In this document: piece by piece, positions 46,745 through 59,464 of the stretch | Position numbering within the stretch: position 1 is the stretch's first letter | How the letters are laid out: every line of letters starts with the position of its first letter | Assembly: GCF_030272615.1 (NCBI RefSeq) | Contig: NC_081409.1 | Location: forward strand, 527,237,791 to 527,301,790 | Length of the DNA stretch: 64,000 nucleotides | DNA from: Cryptomeria japonica | Lineage: Eukaryota; Streptophyta; Pinopsida; Cupressales; Cupressaceae | Direction: 5' to 3' | Made by a program: the position numbers and the translations under genes | The notes under the pieces: generated by a model | Seen by the model: only the letters and a program-made list of their open reading frames with translations | The model's database searches: none | What the model was told of the DNA's origin: nothing

Positions 46745-48957
46745 CCCCTCTTTGAGACAATGCAACTTGTCGCATTGTTTCAAAGAAAATTTATCAACCG
46801 ATATATGTCCAAGGGATGTTCTGGTAAGGATGGTGATTGATATGATATGCTCCCTCAAGAGATTGATCAAAAAGATGATGGGAAGATTAATCTCTCAATA
46901 GAATGAGAAAGAAGATTATATGATTGATATTGCACAAGTGATTAAGCTGAGATGCACATTTGATCAAAATGTAAAACTGAGAGGCGTAACTAAAATATTG
47001 ATGGAAATGATCAGTATAGCCAGGTTGATAAGTTGATTAAGTTGATTGAGCTAATTAAGCTGATATGGATTGATGCTAGTGCAAAATAAGGTGATCTAGT
47101 CATTGATTGAATTATTACTATAGGGGCAATGAGATTTCAAGAAGCAAGTTGATTGATATGATAAAGCAATTGATAAAGAGATTAAGAGACATGTATCAAT
47201 TGAGTAAAGCGATTGATTGATCTATCTGAGATAAAAATAAAAAAGATGATGATGGAAGAAAGTGATGAAAATGATGAGAAAAGTGGATGATGAGAAAGAG
47301 GATATGAAGGAAATGAGAATTCTTGTGTTATTTTAAGTATTTAAATCATCAACGAGCTTATTATGGCAAAAGGATGAATTTATCTGGATATGGATAAGAC
47401 CCAAATAAATTGACATACCAATTGCATGTAGGAAAACACATCATATAGTCAAGGAATGCCCCTATTCACATGAGACCCATACATCCTTGATGATCTGAGA
47501 CAATCATATCCTAAGATGAGTCATCATATTACTAAGGAACAATCCAAAAGCAACAAACCAGTGAACATGCTCCATCCTTGCCTTTCTAGTCAAAGACATC
47601 TTGGAGATAAAATCGCTAGTCAAAGACATCCTGAAAAAGCTAAAAGACATGTCACCAAAGATGGAATCAAAAACAATCAAAAGACATAATCTAACAAATA
47701 GACGTTATGTTTCCTATAAAAATGATTCTTATCTAGTTATCATGTTGATTTAGATATGTCGATAGGATGTTATGTCTACTTAATTTGTTTTTATTGTGCT
47801 TGTACAAAGTATTTTTGTCTTCGAAATGTCTTTAGATTTATAATTTTTAGGGTTTTTTAATGTTTTAATTTTTTGGATTTTTTCAAGACTTTTTATGATT
47901 TATAAGATTTTTTTAGGACTTTTTAATGATTTTAAAGACTTTTTTAGGACTTTTTATGATTTTTTAAATGTTTTTCCCTAGTGCCTAGCAAGGCAAAATG
48001 GATTTTGAGTCGGTGAATGAAGTAACATGACAAGAATGGATAAGTAAATGATGGAGAAAGCTTATGCGATTTTCAAGGATTATCTCACAATAGGATAACA
48101 TGCTAATCCAATCACAGGGACCAGATATAGCAATATAAAGCAAGGATACAGTGTAATGGATTTCATGTGTTCCAAAGGACTAGACATGCAAAGAGTTTTT
48201 TTTTTGCATTTTATGTCCTTAATTTTGATCAAGGTCAAAGGATAGATTTGTATAGGATGAAGATAGGATAAGCAAGATCAAAGGTGGTAATGAAGGATGA
48301 AAGTGAGAAATGGATAAAATAATGGATAGGAGTTGATGGGTGTGGTTCAAGTGCAATGGATAGGACACACATAGCCTGCAAAAGGTCCTTAACCTTGTCA
48401 AGATCAAAGGTGGAAAAAGGGATATGCTTGTAGATACAGTGAATGAGAGATAGTGGAGGATGATGGATGCGCACGGATGAAACTTTCCCCTAGTGTAAAG
48501 TGAAAAAGGATAATGGATTATGCATGATGCCTATTTGCCAAGTTTTCATCATGGTGCTTTCCCAAGGCACCACGAGAAGTGGTTTTCACTATTGGATGAA
48601 TTGTTTTCTCTTTACTTTTTTTGATTTTTTACTTTTTTTCTTTTCTTTTTTTCTCTTTTTTTTCTCTTTTTTTTCATTTTTTTTCTTTTCTCTTTTTGGA
48701 AGATAATGGATGTATGATAGGAGATGGAAGGAGGACTCAAGCATCTCACTTCTTTGGATGGTACCCTTGAAATATATATTGCAATAGACCATGGCTATGA
48801 AGGTATGCTCAAAGACATTGGTAGGATAATAAAATGAAAGTAGGGTAAGGATTTATGCAAAGGATTGGATAAGAGGAATGTAAGGATGGATAATAGGTGC
48901 TAGATAATATATGGGATATTAAAAGACTAGTGCATGAGTGAATGGAAATATTGGTGG
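46745..48957 (-). mobile_element. 3' internal region of gypsy-like element F1
   Basis: The polypurine tract AGAGGGGCAAAA and its hairpin (46749-46785) are followed by repeated GATTGAT motifs (46850-47240). A repeated TTTTTAGGACTTTTTATGATT tract (47850-47970) lies further on. The block with ATGGAAGGAGGACTCAAGCAT and GTATGCTCAAAGACATTGGT (48720-48830) is shared with F2 (59330-59430). No coding frame is supported. F1 is cut at 48957 by H. Confidence 0.65.
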
Positions 48958-49413
48958 TGTAGTACCCCTCCTTGATCAGCCTCTTTTGTATGTTTTGAGT
49001 TACTTCAGTGACTGTTCTGTGGAACATTATTGTATTTTGATTTGGATATTATGCGATGTTATTTCAAACTTTATCTAGATTTATGGTATATGATTTTATG
49101 CAGTATTTTAGTGCTTATGAGTAATGTTATTTTTTATGGATCATTATCATGGACTGACACTTTTCCCTTATATTGCGATGCATTATTTATATGTTGCGTG
49201 TTTGCAAGTGTATTGGGATGCGAGGGGATGATTTTTCTTCACTCGCTCCGATGAGATAGGGAACGTCATGATTCTCCTTCATCAATGTGTTTACCGTGTT
49301 TGTATGTATATTGTCTATATGCACGTGTGGTTCTTTGGTGCTGGACATTGCAAGTACAAGTATCGGGTAGGTATGGGGTATCGACCCCACCTGGTTTCAC
49401 AGGTCTGAGCGTG

Positions 49414-49416
<3 letters not shown>

Positions 49417-49481
<65 letters not shown>
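49417..49481. repeat. (TA)n microsatellite, about 32 units
   Basis: An uninterrupted TA run inside H. The Tyr-Ile repeat open frames on both strands are its products and not genes. Confidence 0.99.
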
Positions 49482-49486
<5 letters not shown>

Positions 49487-50704
49487 GGGAGTGGAGGAGA
49501 TAGTTGTTGTACCCTAGCTTGACAGCAGTTACACTCATGTGAGTGTTGTCGGTTGGTTGTGTTTCCCCGTCTGGTTGTTATGCGTGTCATGGTACCTTGG
49601 TTTGGTCATTTGAGAGCCGTCATTTGATCTATCTTGGTTTTGCGTAATTCCATTTATTTAATTGGTTATTTAATTTAAATGGATGATGCTATCTTGTGTT
49701 GGCATAATCATTTAATTATTATGCTCTATGATTATTGATTTATTAAATTTATGAATTGCTAGATTAAATGGTTAAATGGCTTAATTTATTGTGTAAAGTT
49801 GCATTGATATTTTTGTGAAATAAATAAATTGCCTAGCCATTTAAAAAGGTTAAATACTAATGTTGAAGGAAATATTTGTGGAAAAAGAAATAAATAAAAG
49901 CTTCCCTTTTTATTTTTCCATTTTGGTTTTTTTAATTTAATTATTGGAAAGAATTATTATTTTTGGGGAAAGAAATAAATTTGATTGCCTTTTAGTTTTA
50001 AAATATTTAAATTTGATTGGATGAGAACTTTAACCTAGAAGCTTAGGTTAAAAGATATTTTGGGCATCCATTCTGGGCATTCACGGCGGGGGAAGAAGAG
50101 ACATTTTGGAGAGAAGAAAATTTTTCTGGAAAACTTCCTGGAGGAGCTGGAGATTCGAACTGGTTGCAAGACTGGATTTTCTTCACCTATTGCTTGCTAT
50201 TGCTTCAAGGTTGGAGTTTTCCTTCTTGTTTTGAATTTGTTATTGAAATTTTCATTTTTCTTCATGTGTGTGGAAATTTATGCTATCTGCCTGTAAAGTT
50301 GATTTTGTGATGCTATAAGCATAAGGTTGCATTCAAGAAAGGAATTTCTCATTCCTTCTTTGTTGTGTGTTATTTGTTCATTGCAAACAACTTCTTGATT
50401 TACCTCCTCTTTTGAAAGAAAGAATTTTAGATTGGGTTTGCTGTGAGCATCCTTGTTTCTATACTATCATGAATTGGCTAGTTATTCTTTCCAGTGTGTT
50501 TATTTCACTATCTACCTTGCTGGTAGACTCCTCCTTGAAATTTTGGAAATTGGCACTGTATGTGTGTGCCCATGAAATAATTATGGAAATGGAATGTCCC
50601 TTGTGGTTATTGATTTTGTGTCTTTTTGGTTTTAGAATGCTTGGAGGCATGTTTCTTGTACCTCTCTTGTGGACTTTACCGCTCCTGTGATGGGCTTGCC
50701 TCAT

Positions 50705-50985
50705 CACGTGGGTTGGTAGTGTTTGCTACCCGTAGGTAGCAGAACTATCGGTTGGTAGTGGGCACTACTGGTCAGCAATACCGCTATCGGTTGGTAGTGG
50801 GCACTACCTGTCGGTAGTACTGCTACCAGTTGGTAGTGGGCACTACTAGTCGGCAGTACCGCTACCGGTTGGTAATAGTGCTACCAGTTGGTAGCGGAAG
50901 TGCTACCAGTTGGTAGTGGCAGCCACCAGTCGGTAGGGTTGTTACTAGTGGTAGCAGCACTACCGATAGGAAGTGTCTGTTGCCC
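50705..50985. repeat. GGTAGT minisatellite with hairpin units
   Basis: Degenerate units of CTACCGGTTGGTAGTGGGCA followed by CTACT..TCGGTAGTACCG repeat at roughly 55-60 bp with internal ~20-bp subunits. Each GGTAGTGGGCACTACC can fold with a GGGC loop. It is GC-rich compared with its surroundings. Confidence 0.85.
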
Positions 50986-51959
50986 CCGACAGCAACACAA
51001 CCGCGGGTTGGTTTGACCCCCACTTAGCTTTGAGCCCTCACCGGTCTCCAAACTTGTTAGTGCTAAGAACTTAAATTTTATAAATGGAATGTTTAAAGTG
51101 GTATTGCATGATGTAATGTGATTTTCATGTGATTTTTATTATGTGGTTAATAAATTTATCAATGAAAATTAAGGCATGAATTAGATATTCAAATTGGTAG
51201 TTTTGGATATATTCTGAAAATGATTTAAATGCCTGTTGGAATTAATGCTTCGCCATAGGGTCCTCGAGGAGTGACCATGCTTGTGTAGTGTCCTTTGAGA
51301 GAGTGACTTTTGCTTGGGGGTTGCACCCAAAGTGGTAGGTATTACGACCCAGCAAAATTTAGATAATAACTAGTAATCTAATGAATTGATTAGGTGGGTA
51401 GTATCATAACATTAATAAAGATAATTGTACCTCATGCATAGGTGAGTGCTAGTACATGGCTCATAATGTGGTAATAAGGCTTGGAATGGCAAACCAACCA
51501 CCTTGTCTTCATGAAAGGCTGGTAGGGTCCGCATAAGACTTAGTTGGAGCTGGAGGTTGACAAAGGTTACTAGGACAGTGAGCCGGGACCTATGGAGGTT
51601 GTACCATGGTATCCATCTTAAGCTATGCAATGACACTCTCTCATTTGGTTCACTTGTGTTATGAAGTTGAGTCACCTAGATTCTTGTGGAGTCGTATTCT
51701 TTTGTCAACCATGTCATGCTTATGCTTGTTTGAGGGTCCTCAGCTATCTCCTAGCACGGTGGGGTGATTCCATTTGGGAATTACATGGTCGGGTGGTAGT
51801 GCCACTTCCCATTAGATGTTCAGATTTGTACCTTCATGCGAGGATTGGCTTCGCAGGTGTTCCTGTGGTTCATGGCTCATGCTTCATCTCATGTTTGGAA
51901 GATTATTGGTATTTGTAGACCTATGTGGTCATTGTATCATTGTAATATTGATCTTATGT

Positions 51960-53022
51960 TGTTGGTATTTTGGTATGGTTTTTTCATTGATGTCAACACC
52001 TACTGAAACACTAGCACTTTGGAGATCCAGCAACATTCACTGGCAAGCAAGTAACTATTGCACAATTACTTGTATATGGTTCACCGGCAGGATATAATAT
52101 TCACCGGCACTTGGAATGATATGGAAGACACTAGGTAATGTCAAAGACATCATGTGGACACTTTGTTTTGAAGAATTAATCATTGGTATATTCATATTTG
52201 CATATTTGCTTTTACTGGCAAATAGGTCCAGGATTATCTAGGGTTACACCGGCAAGTTTATCTTTTCCAGATCAGCATGGCACACTATGGAGATGATTTA
52301 TTATTGTTGTAAATGAATTAAGTCGACATGTTTAATTGGTTATTGCATCGGATATTATATTGTTTGTAAAATGTTTTTTATTGTAATCTCTTGTAGAGCC
52401 AACCTACTAAAATTGGTCTTAGGTTATGGTATAAATGTAAGATCTTATTTGTAAGATCGAATGTGGAATGTGAAGAAGAATTGTGAGAAGTTATATGCGA
52501 GATTAAGTAGAGGTATACACGAAGACATCATTTGAAGGTGAAGCTAGGTTTTTGTAGAAGCATATCAGCATTACACCAGTACTGAATCCAGCATATGAAG
52601 ATGCTATTTTGTGCAATACATTCTTATTGGATTTAACCATCCAACTGTAGTCAGTGTGACTCCCATTTTGTGATTGAGCAGTGAGCTCTAGGTTTTTGGC
52701 CTTTCTACATATGCAGACCCCATTTATGTACACTTACTATCTACAGTAGTATCATCTGATTGTGGGTAAGGTTTCCCACCATGGTTTTTCCCCTTACAGG
52801 GTTTCCACGTACAAATATTGGTGTTAAGTGTTGTGGATGACTTTATGTTTATGTTTCATGCATTAATCTTTACCGGTATAGCAATTTATTGTTAACACTA
52901 TCTACCGGCATACTTAACTGGTCTACCAGTATTAAGCATTAAGTTGGTTAATTCATTTTTGGTTTAAATTTATTAGACAATTGATTCACCCCCCCCCTCT
53001 CAGTTGTCTCTGGGACCTAACA
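51960..53022 (+). repeat. 5' LTR of copia element E
   Basis: TGTTGGTATT...GGGACCTAACA, 1,063 bp, matching the D LTRs in inverse orientation. Confidence 0.93.
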
Positions 53023-53036
53023 ATTGGTATCAGAGC
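53023..53036 (+). promoter_or_regulatory. Primer-binding site of E (initiator tRNA-Met)
   Basis: ATTGGTATCAGAGC directly after the LTR, as in D. Confidence 0.95.
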
Positions 53037-53078
53037 TTAGTCCTCTTTTGCAAAAGTTTAACAACTTGAGGAGATCCA

Positions 53079-55372
53079 ATGTCTACTAATTATTTCAGGA
53101 AGGACAGTCCTAAACTTGATGGAACCAACTATGGGATATGGAAGATTAGGATGGAGACACATCTAAATTGCATTGGTAAAGACATCTGGGAAGTTACAAA
53201 GAATGGTTATACTGCTACTGTAGCTGGTCAGACTGCTCCAACTACCTTAGCTAAAGATGAAGAGAATGATTGCAAAGCAAGAGAAGCACTTTTGAGCGCA
53301 TTATCAGATCAACAAATCATGGGATTATCAGATAGGTTTACTAATAAAGCTATTTTGGATCATTTGGAAACACTGAATGAAGGAGATTCCACTATCAAGA
53401 CTGCAAAACTTGAAAGCTTCTGAGTCAGGTAAGAACATCTGAAAATGGAAGAAGATGAAAGGATTTCTACTTTTATGGAAAGAGTAAATGAAATTTTTTT
53501 GGGTATTAAATGTTGTGGAGGAACTTTGAGTGAGGATGAAATTGTTTCAAAAATCTTAAGAGGTTTGCCACCGGCATATAAAATGAAGGTTACTGCTATA
53601 AATGAGTTGAGAACAATGCCTAATACATCAGTAACTAGGGATACATTGATTGGAAAACTTTCAGCCTTTGAAATTGAGGAATTTGGTCCTATTGCTACTA
53701 TAAAGACAGATTTGGCCTTTAAAGCATCAACATCATCTGCTCCATCATTTGACAAATTAGATTGGAAAGCCTTTTATGCAAGAGAACTTGAAGAAACTAG
53801 GAAGGATAATGAAGAGCTTGAAGAGCTTGAAGCACTATTTGCAAGGAAAATGCCAAAAGGTCCAGTTGGAAGCAAGTATGAAGGTAAAGCACCCTTTGAA
53901 TGTTTCAATTGCAATAATTTTTGTCATATGGCTTCGAGATTCCCTAATAGACATGCTAGACTAAGAGAAGAATCTAGAAGAAAATACAAGCCTAATCCTA
54001 AATATCAGAGATACAGATTTAAGAAGAACAAAGACAAATCTTGTTACATTGTTGATGAAGGTGTGACTGATGATTCTAATGAGGATCCAATAGACAATGG
54101 ATGGGTTTTTGTTGCTATAACAGAAGATCAACCGGCACCTACTGCTCAACTGGTAGAACAAGCCCTAGCAGCTAAAGTTGAAGTAAAGGATGAATAGATC
54201 ATTGACTCAGGATGCTCACATCATATGACAGGAGACAAACGTAAATTCTTGAACTTTCAAGAATACAATGGAGGTTTAGTAAGATTTGGAGATGACAAAG
54301 CCTGTTCAATCAAAGGTAAGGGTTAAATATCTCTTGATGGTAAGCATAACACTGACAATGTCTACTATGTTGAAGGATTAAATCATAATCTTTTAAGTGT
54401 TGGTCAATTAGTTGAGAAGGGATTTCAGTTACAATTTAAAAATGGAAAATGAAAAATCATGAATAGAACTGGTTTGGAAATTTCAACCGGTAATCAGACT
54501 AGAGGTAATATCTTTCATTTGAATTACAGTGAAAAGGCATGCTTCATTGCACATATAGATGAAAGTTGGTTATGTCATAAGAGACTATGTCATGTAAACT
54601 TTGATTGCATGGTGAAAATCAGTACTTCTAAGGCAGATAGAGATCTACCTAAAATTGTGAAACCTCATAATACAATTTGTAAGGAATGTCAATTTGGAAA
54701 ACAAGTTAGAGCTAGTTTCAAAAGTATTCCAGAAAAATCCAATAATGCTCTTGATTTAATTCACACTGATTTATGTGGTCCAACTAGAACCAAAAGCTTA
54801 CAAGGTGATGATATTTCATGCTAATTATTGATGATTATTCTAGAATGTGTTGGGTTACTTTTCTCAAAGAAAAATCAGAAGCACTTGGAAAGTTCAAACT
54901 GTTCAAAGCAATGGTTGAGAATGAAACCGGTAAGAAAATCAAATGTTTAAGATTAGATCAAGGAGGTGAATTCACATCTAAGGACTTTAATACATTCTGT
55001 GAAGTGAATGGAATCAGAAGACAGTTATCAGCACCTCGGACACCACAGCAAAATGGAGTTGTTGAAAGGAAAAATAGAACTATCTTGGATGCAACAAGAA
55101 GTATGTTATCAGAAGAAAATCTACCATATGTGTATTGGAGAGAAGTAGTTAGCACTACTGTCTATACATTCAACAAATTTCACATCAAAGGTGAAACCGG
55201 TAAGACCCCTCATGAACTATGGTTTGGTAATACTCCTACTCTTAAGTATTTCAGAATTTTTGGAAGTAAATGTTATATTAGAAGAGATGAGTATATTGGA
55301 AAATTTGATCCTAGAAGTGATGAAGGAATATTTCTTGGTTATTCATCTAAGAGCAAGGCATATAGATGTTTT
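53079..55372 (+). pseudogene. Gag, protease and integrase part of copia element E (broken)
   Basis: Start MSTNYFRKDSPKL. Stops are TGA at 53421, TAA at 53433, TAG at 54195, TAA at 54324 and TGA at 54450; a 1-nt loss near 54810 shifts the frame. The CCHC knuckle reads CFNCNNFCHMASRF, with the last Cys lost. Protease keeps IDSGCSHHMTG. Integrase keeps HTDLCGP, LRLDQGGEF and NGVVERKNRT. It is more decayed than D. Where D has Tyr in the knuckle E keeps Cys, so the two copies decayed independently. Confidence 0.93.
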
Positions 55373-56777
55373 TGTAGATCAGGAAATTGAAAATCATCAA
55401 AACAATAGCAATTAGGACAACCACAAAACCTAAAGCTGCTATGAAAGTAATACCAATCCAATCAATGAAGACATAAAGACAAGATATTCAAATCAAATGA
55501 AATCAAAGCAAACTGACACAGATATCTCCTTCATGTGGCTCCATTGTTCTTCTTTCACCTTCAAATTTGATGTGGATCTCACCTACAAGTGCAAAATGCA
55601 AGTGGAAAGCAAGTTGTTGAGAGATGAAATTCGCAGCGTAAGGTTACTCAAAAATGTGATTGATTCTCCCTTTTCATTGAAGAGAATCATCCAATTTATA
55701 GACAAATTGGAGAGAGGACAAGATTAGCATGAAGAGATTTGAAAAGAAATTCAAATCAAGAAAGGCAAAATTATGACAAATGTATGACAATTTCTATGCA
55801 AGGCGTATGACACATTATGACAAATTATGACAAGATTGAAATGCCATTCCCATGACAAAAGGGAAGAGAGAAAATAGCCTCCATGATTGCAAAAAATGGA
55901 AGCATAAACATAGGAGAAAATGAGGGAATGAAATTAGGGAAATATTAGAAAAATTAAAGAAAATAGGAGAAATAGAAATTAGGTGAATTAATTAATAGGT
56001 TTTCATCCATTAATTAATTCATGAAAGAGACCTAGGACTAAATAAATAGATTTATTTAACCCACAAACAAGAAGAAAAGGATTAAATGAACAAATCATAA
56101 AACCATAGAAATAAGAGGACAAGGAATTAGGTCAAGACAACAAGAAATTAATGTAGGTTCAATCATGATTCTGATTGACAAAGGACCAATGTTGATAAAT
56201 GATTGAGATTGGTTGACAAAAATCAATGACAAATTGACCAAGATTGACAAGGAGATCAAATTGATAGGCACCAATTGATGAGGAACAATGACTAATCGAT
56301 CCAAATTGACATGAATGAAAAGGACAAGGATTGATGACGAATCAATCGCAAAATGACAAGATTAACAAGGACAAAGATCGATGATGAATCGATCGCAAAA
56401 TGACGAGATTGACAAGTTGATAATCGCAAATGATTACTAACAAGCTAAAGATGATTGAAAGATTGACAAGAGGACAAAACCCTAATTCTATCATCGATTA
56501 GGATTGACAATGTCCAAAATGATGATAAATGAGCACGCACCATGATGCGACAGGATAAGATCGACCAAAATCATGACTAAAGATTGCTATCGACAAGACC
56601 TAATTCGAAAGTGATAAAAATGAGGAATGCAGAAGAAGGACTCGATGCTCACAAATGATAAAGACCAAGTGCGCAACATAGAAGAAATGTTAATGCGATG
56701 CAAGAACCCTAAAATAAGGCAATGTGCAAATGTTAAAGTATGACTCCACAAGCATTGACCATTTTTAGATGTCTACA
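55373..56777 (-). repeat. 3' LTR of F2
   Basis: On the - strand TGTAGACATC...GATCTACA, so the ends TGTAGA/TCTACA are inverted repeats. TATA box CTATAAATTGG at 55692-55702. It resembles the C LTR (44370 onward). Confidence 0.85.
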
Positions 56778-56823
56778 TTTTGCCCCTCTTTGAGACAATG
56801 CGATTCTAAGCATTGTTTCAAAG
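56778..56823 (-). promoter_or_regulatory. Polypurine tract and hairpin of F2
   Basis: The - strand reads CTTTGAAACAATGC, loop TTAGAATC, GCATTGTCTCAAAG, then AGGGGCAAAA and the LTR. The stem is 13 of 14 paired. Confidence 0.85.
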
Positions 56824-59464
56824 AACAATAATGAAAATGCCCCAGACAATAACAATGACATATGCATGCCCCCTCAAGGAATTGGCCAGAAAAATCCAGA
56901 AAAGAGGCCAAGTGATCGATAAGAATGACAGAAGACGATAGGTTCGAACGGATCAAAAATCGAAGGTCGGATGCACAAAGGACAAGCAATGGAAGGCGCA
57001 AAAGACCATGACCATCATAAGATGGATAGCATGCACGTCCATCTAGGTACTGACAAAGATCTATATAGGAGACAAGGAGAAGGAAAAGAGTTCATTTGCA
57101 CTGGCCAAAGTGGAGGAGTTGTTGCTCGGGAAAAAGGACCCTTGCAGAGAGATGGCGAACATTCCAATGGCAGATCACCTTGGGGAATGTGTATGCATCT
57201 ACAGATGACCGGATGACGTGGGAGCAGTGGTATGTAGCTCAAAAACCCATATGTTCAATTTCATGAATTTTGCTTGATTGCGGGACATTGCGAGGCCCAC
57301 AGGGGAGGGAAAAATGCAGATCTGCGCCTGTGTGGCCACATTCTGTGCCTGTGTAGTGATGTTTTGCACCTATGTAAGGTACACAGGCATAGCTTGATGC
57401 TGCACAAGTGCAAGATAGTGTGCACAAGCGCAATTGTGCACTTATGACCGAACAAGACCGAACAGACTGCCAAGACTGACAGAAGAAATGTTAGTAAGAA
57501 GAAATTAGACAGAGGACAGTTAGAGATGAAGGAAAACTTGCTTTCTCAAATGCACATAAGTAGGTGAGAACCTTTATTTATTGTAGCAAAGCGGATGCAG
57601 AGCATCATGGCATTGAAGGCCAGAGATGGAATGCAACCCCTTTTGCAAAAGACAGATACATCACACACAAGGAATGAGTGAAGCATCCAAGGGTGCATAC
57701 ATCAAGGGTCGAGGTCTGTGCGGCGTTCACAAAGCGAACGTACTTATCACAGACAGCCAATGATATAGTTGCCCCAGTTTGTGACAAACATTCCACAAAT
57801 AGCAAACACAACCAAAAAAAGGAAAGGGACCATGAACCATCCCGATCACTCTAAATCACTCAGTGACATCATCGAGCAACATAGGAACATGATCAAAGCC
57901 AAAGATAAATTAGTAAAAAGATAAGAGACACAAATTCAACCACGTCAAACAAATAGTCTGATCATCATTGTCAAAAGTGGAAAACAAGAATGATCATGTT
58001 GTCTGGTTTTAGGGAATGTGGTACCTCGTCGAAGACAGGAGACAGTCTGGTTTCGAGTATACCACACCCTGTATAAGACCCATGATAATGTTGACAAGGA
58101 CCAATGGTAATGATGATGCTATTTGGATTGATGTGACAACTGTGATCAGGTTGAATGCTTGCTTGGTCGAACAGTTCATATGTTAATGCGTGATTTCATT
58201 AAAGCACAATGTTCAATTGATTATCATTGGATGTATACTAAGCGATCTGTCTATGCACAAAGGGGACCATTTATTGACAAAATGCAAAATGCGAAAGAAA
58301 TTATTTTTGGATTTTGATGTTTTTCACTTTGTAGGAATTTTGAGTTTTTTACAATTTTTTTTTGTTCATTTTTCAGGACTTTATTTGACTTTTTAGGGAT
58401 TTTTTCAGGACATTATTTGATTTTTAGGGATTTTTTCAGGACATTATTTAATTTTTTAGGGATTTTTTCAGGACATTATTTGATTTTTTAGGGATTTTTT
58501 CAGGACATTATTTGATTTTTAGGGATTTTTTTTTTTATGATTTTGCCCCTAGTGTCTAGCAAGGCAAGGAATATGACAGGTGAATAAATAGGCTTGCTAG
58601 AATGATGGTGGATAGAGGGAAGACAAAGGCCTTTCATTATGGAGACAATGGGACAAGAGATTGGATATGGCAATGTAAAGCAGGAACATGGCATGAGGGA
58701 CATGTCAAGAGGTTTTTGAAACTATGTTTAAATTTTGCGTCCTTATATCAGATCAAGATCAAGAAATGAAAAAGAGTGTATGGATAGTGATAAGATATGG
58801 ATAGGATAAGCAAGATCAAGAATGGATAAGGGACATGGACTGAAGGTCAGGGTAGGCTAAGGGATAGTGGCAGAAAGTTGCAATAAGCTAGGGAATATGG
58901 ATGAAAGGTTATAATAAGCAAATGGATAAAGACCAAAAGCTATGATGGACTAAAAGCTGCAAACAAGATGCATGATGCTCATGACGATCCTCAGCCTTGT
59001 CAAGATCAAAGGTGGAAAGGGAAACTGGCATGAGGGACAATAGGATATGAAGGGTAATGATAGGGGTTCGATAGGATAATGGAACAATGAAGGACAAAAG
59101 GATATGATAGGATAAAACCTGTCCCCAAGTATGGTATGCAAGAAGTTCATAGATTACGTATGATGCCTGTTTGCTAGGTTTTCATCACGGTACTTGCCCA
59201 AGGTGCCTGTTTGCCAGGTTTTCACCAGTGGATGAATTATTTTTGCTTTACTTTTTTTTTTCTTTTTCTTTTTTCTCACTTTTTTTTTTTGGATTTTGAC
59301 ATATTAGTCAAAAATGGACACATGATAGGGGATGGAAGAAGGACTCAAACATCTTTTTGTTTGGATAGTAGCCTTGAAAAAAATGGACCATGACCTTTAA
59401 AAGTATGCTCAAAGACATTGGTAGGATAAGGACATGGAAAAAGAGATGAAATTAAGGCAAGGAT
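56824..59464 (-). other. 3' untranslated region of F2
   Basis: Noncoding 2.6 kb. It contains repeats built on TGCACAAGTGCA / GCACCTGTGTA (57310-57450), a 31-32-bp tandem repeat (58390-58530), the CCTGTTTGCTAGGTTTTCATC / CCTGTTTGCCAGGTTTTCACC pair (59165-59225) also seen in B, and a T-rich tract. Short open frames here are not supported. Confidence 0.7.
58390..58530 (-). repeat. 31-32-bp tandem repeat, five copies
   Basis: Unit TTTAGGGATTTTTTCAGGAC plus ATTATTTGATT; starts of AGGGA at 58395, 58426, 58458, 58490 and 58521. Related TTTTTAGGACTTTTT tracts occur in F1 and TTCTTCAGGACTTTTT in B. Confidence 0.92.

Larger units (their letters stand above)
48958..51959 (+). other. LTR-like unit H, unclassified
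   Basis: About 3 kb starting TGTAGTACCCCTCC exactly where similarity of F1 to F2 stops. It holds a TA run, a GGTAGT minisatellite and no credible coding frame. Text such as GGGGTTGCACCCAAAGTGG and AGTGACCATGCTTG looks like plant retrotransposon LTR sequence. The type and right end are unknown because E inserts at 51960. It might be a solo LTR or the 5' end of an element whose rest lies beyond E. Confidence 0.4.
51960..55372 (+). mobile_element. Element E: Ty1/copia of the D family, interrupted by F2
   Basis: 5' LTR (51960-53022), primer-binding site, gag, protease and integrase are present. Similarity to D stops at 55372 in the integrase C-terminal part, exactly where the F2 LTR begins. RT, RNase H and 3' LTR are therefore expected right of the window, beyond F2. 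Confidence 0.93.

Noticed and set aside
48589-48792. Lys/Glu-rich frame and its Phe-rich mirror
   Set aside because: Product of a T-rich tract of the F1 3' region.
49285-49590. Open frames with Tyr-Ile repeats on both strands
   Set aside because: They are translations of the (TA)n microsatellite.
50060-50690. Possible host gene in H (hydrophobic frames)
   Set aside because: Short, without conserved motif or exon structure, in sequence that looks like an LTR; the composition explains the hydrophobic residues.
57261-57473. Cys-rich small protein
   Set aside because: Cys and His codons come from the GCAC/TGTG repeat array; there is no start context or relative to support it.
58390-58530. Telomere-like TTTAGGG repeats
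   Set aside because: TTTAGGG appears once per 31-32-bp unit, not as a tandem heptamer; it belongs to the F2 3' region repeat.
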